Shown piece by piece: positions 57,181 through 57,378 of a DNA stretch of 57,378 nt (position 1 is the stretch's first letter; each line of letters begins with the position of its first letter). Position numbers and translations under genes: made by a program. The DNA lies in assembly GCA_023443625.1 (NCBI GenBank), contig JAEZTQ010000074.1, positions 1 through 57,378 of the forward strand, given 5' to 3'. The notes under the pieces were generated by a model. The model did no database searches. It was not told the origin of the DNA and worked only from the letters and a program-made list of their open reading frames with translations. Origin of the DNA: Bacillota bacterium. Lineage in GTDB: Bacteria > Bacillota_A > Clostridia > Lachnospirales > Lachnospiraceae.

Positions 57181-57378
57181 TATTGTAATCCTCCTCAATT
57201 TTTCACACACAATGTTTAACAGTGCTGCACAATCATGACGCTGTTGATAACAAGTACTAAACTGCTAGCGCAGTGGTTCTCTGGCTTTAAGTTTCACTTG
57301 TTCTACCCTTAGATATATGTTATAGTTTTCCTGAGCAAGAATGAAACGGAATTCTGCAAGGGATTACAATATATAACC

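Overview
The window looks like chromosomal DNA of a low-GC, anaerobic, plant-polysaccharide-degrading Firmicute, most likely a Lachnospiraceae member related to Lachnoclostridium (Clostridium) phytofermentans. This is inferred from AT-rich sequence, strong AGGAGG-type ribosome binding sites, YesM/YesN two-component systems next to LplB/LplC-type sugar ABC transporters, a GH9-CBM3 cellulase and an archaeal-type AspRS. The species is not proven. I could run no search, so family names come from motif recognition. No rRNA, intact tRNA, CRISPR array or complete insertion sequence was seen.

Layout. (1) 0.1-12.0 kb: a leftward YesM-type kinase and a response regulator lacking a DNA-binding domain stand divergent to a rightward operon of two permeases, a solute-binding lipoprotein, and cytoplasmic GH51, GH43 and GH31 enzymes. 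This reads as uptake and cytoplasmic trimming of arabinose/xylose-decorated oligosaccharides. (2) 12.1-16.2 kb: a YesN/AraC-type response regulator divergent from a chemoreceptor, with a perfect inverted repeat and two 14-bp direct repeats between them. (3) 16.4-18.0 kb: an aspartyl-tRNA synthetase gene whose leader encodes a 20-residue peptide with three consecutive Asp codons, followed by four mutually exclusive RNA pairings ending in an intrinsic terminator. This looks like classical leader-peptide attenuation in a phylum where T-boxes usually do this job, and it is the most interesting signal in the window. (4) 18.2-21.6 kb: ECF sigma factor, six-helix membrane protein, ABC ATPase and ABC permease in a tightly overlapping operon. 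(5) 21.7-30.7 kb: LysE-type exporter, secreted GH9-CBM3 cellulase, an uncharacterised protein, a RibD/DHFR-like reductase and a membrane-anchored GH5 glucanase. (6) 30.8-35.4 kb: an accessory patch with a DUF6273 protein, a GNAT acetyltransferase, a GNAT-methyltransferase fusion, an LRR lipoprotein, gene remnants and a tRNA 3'-end-like remnant beside a long hairpin. (7) 35.6-51.1 kb: a LacI-type repressor with five CG-centred operator-like sites, a GH127 beta-L-arabinofuranosidase, a second sugar ABC transporter and a 2,701-residue secreted multidomain protein. (8) 51.2-57.4 kb: a second chemoreceptor, a P-loop kinase-like protein, a GC-rich probable foreign gene beside a methyltransferase remnant, and two small membrane proteins.

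Together: the secreted GH9, GH5 and giant proteins attack plant cell walls outside the cell. Two ABC systems import the oligosaccharides, and cytoplasmic GH51/43/31/127 enzymes release arabinose and xylose. Two two-component regulators and a LacI repressor sense the sugars, and two paralogous chemoreceptors may guide the cell toward them.
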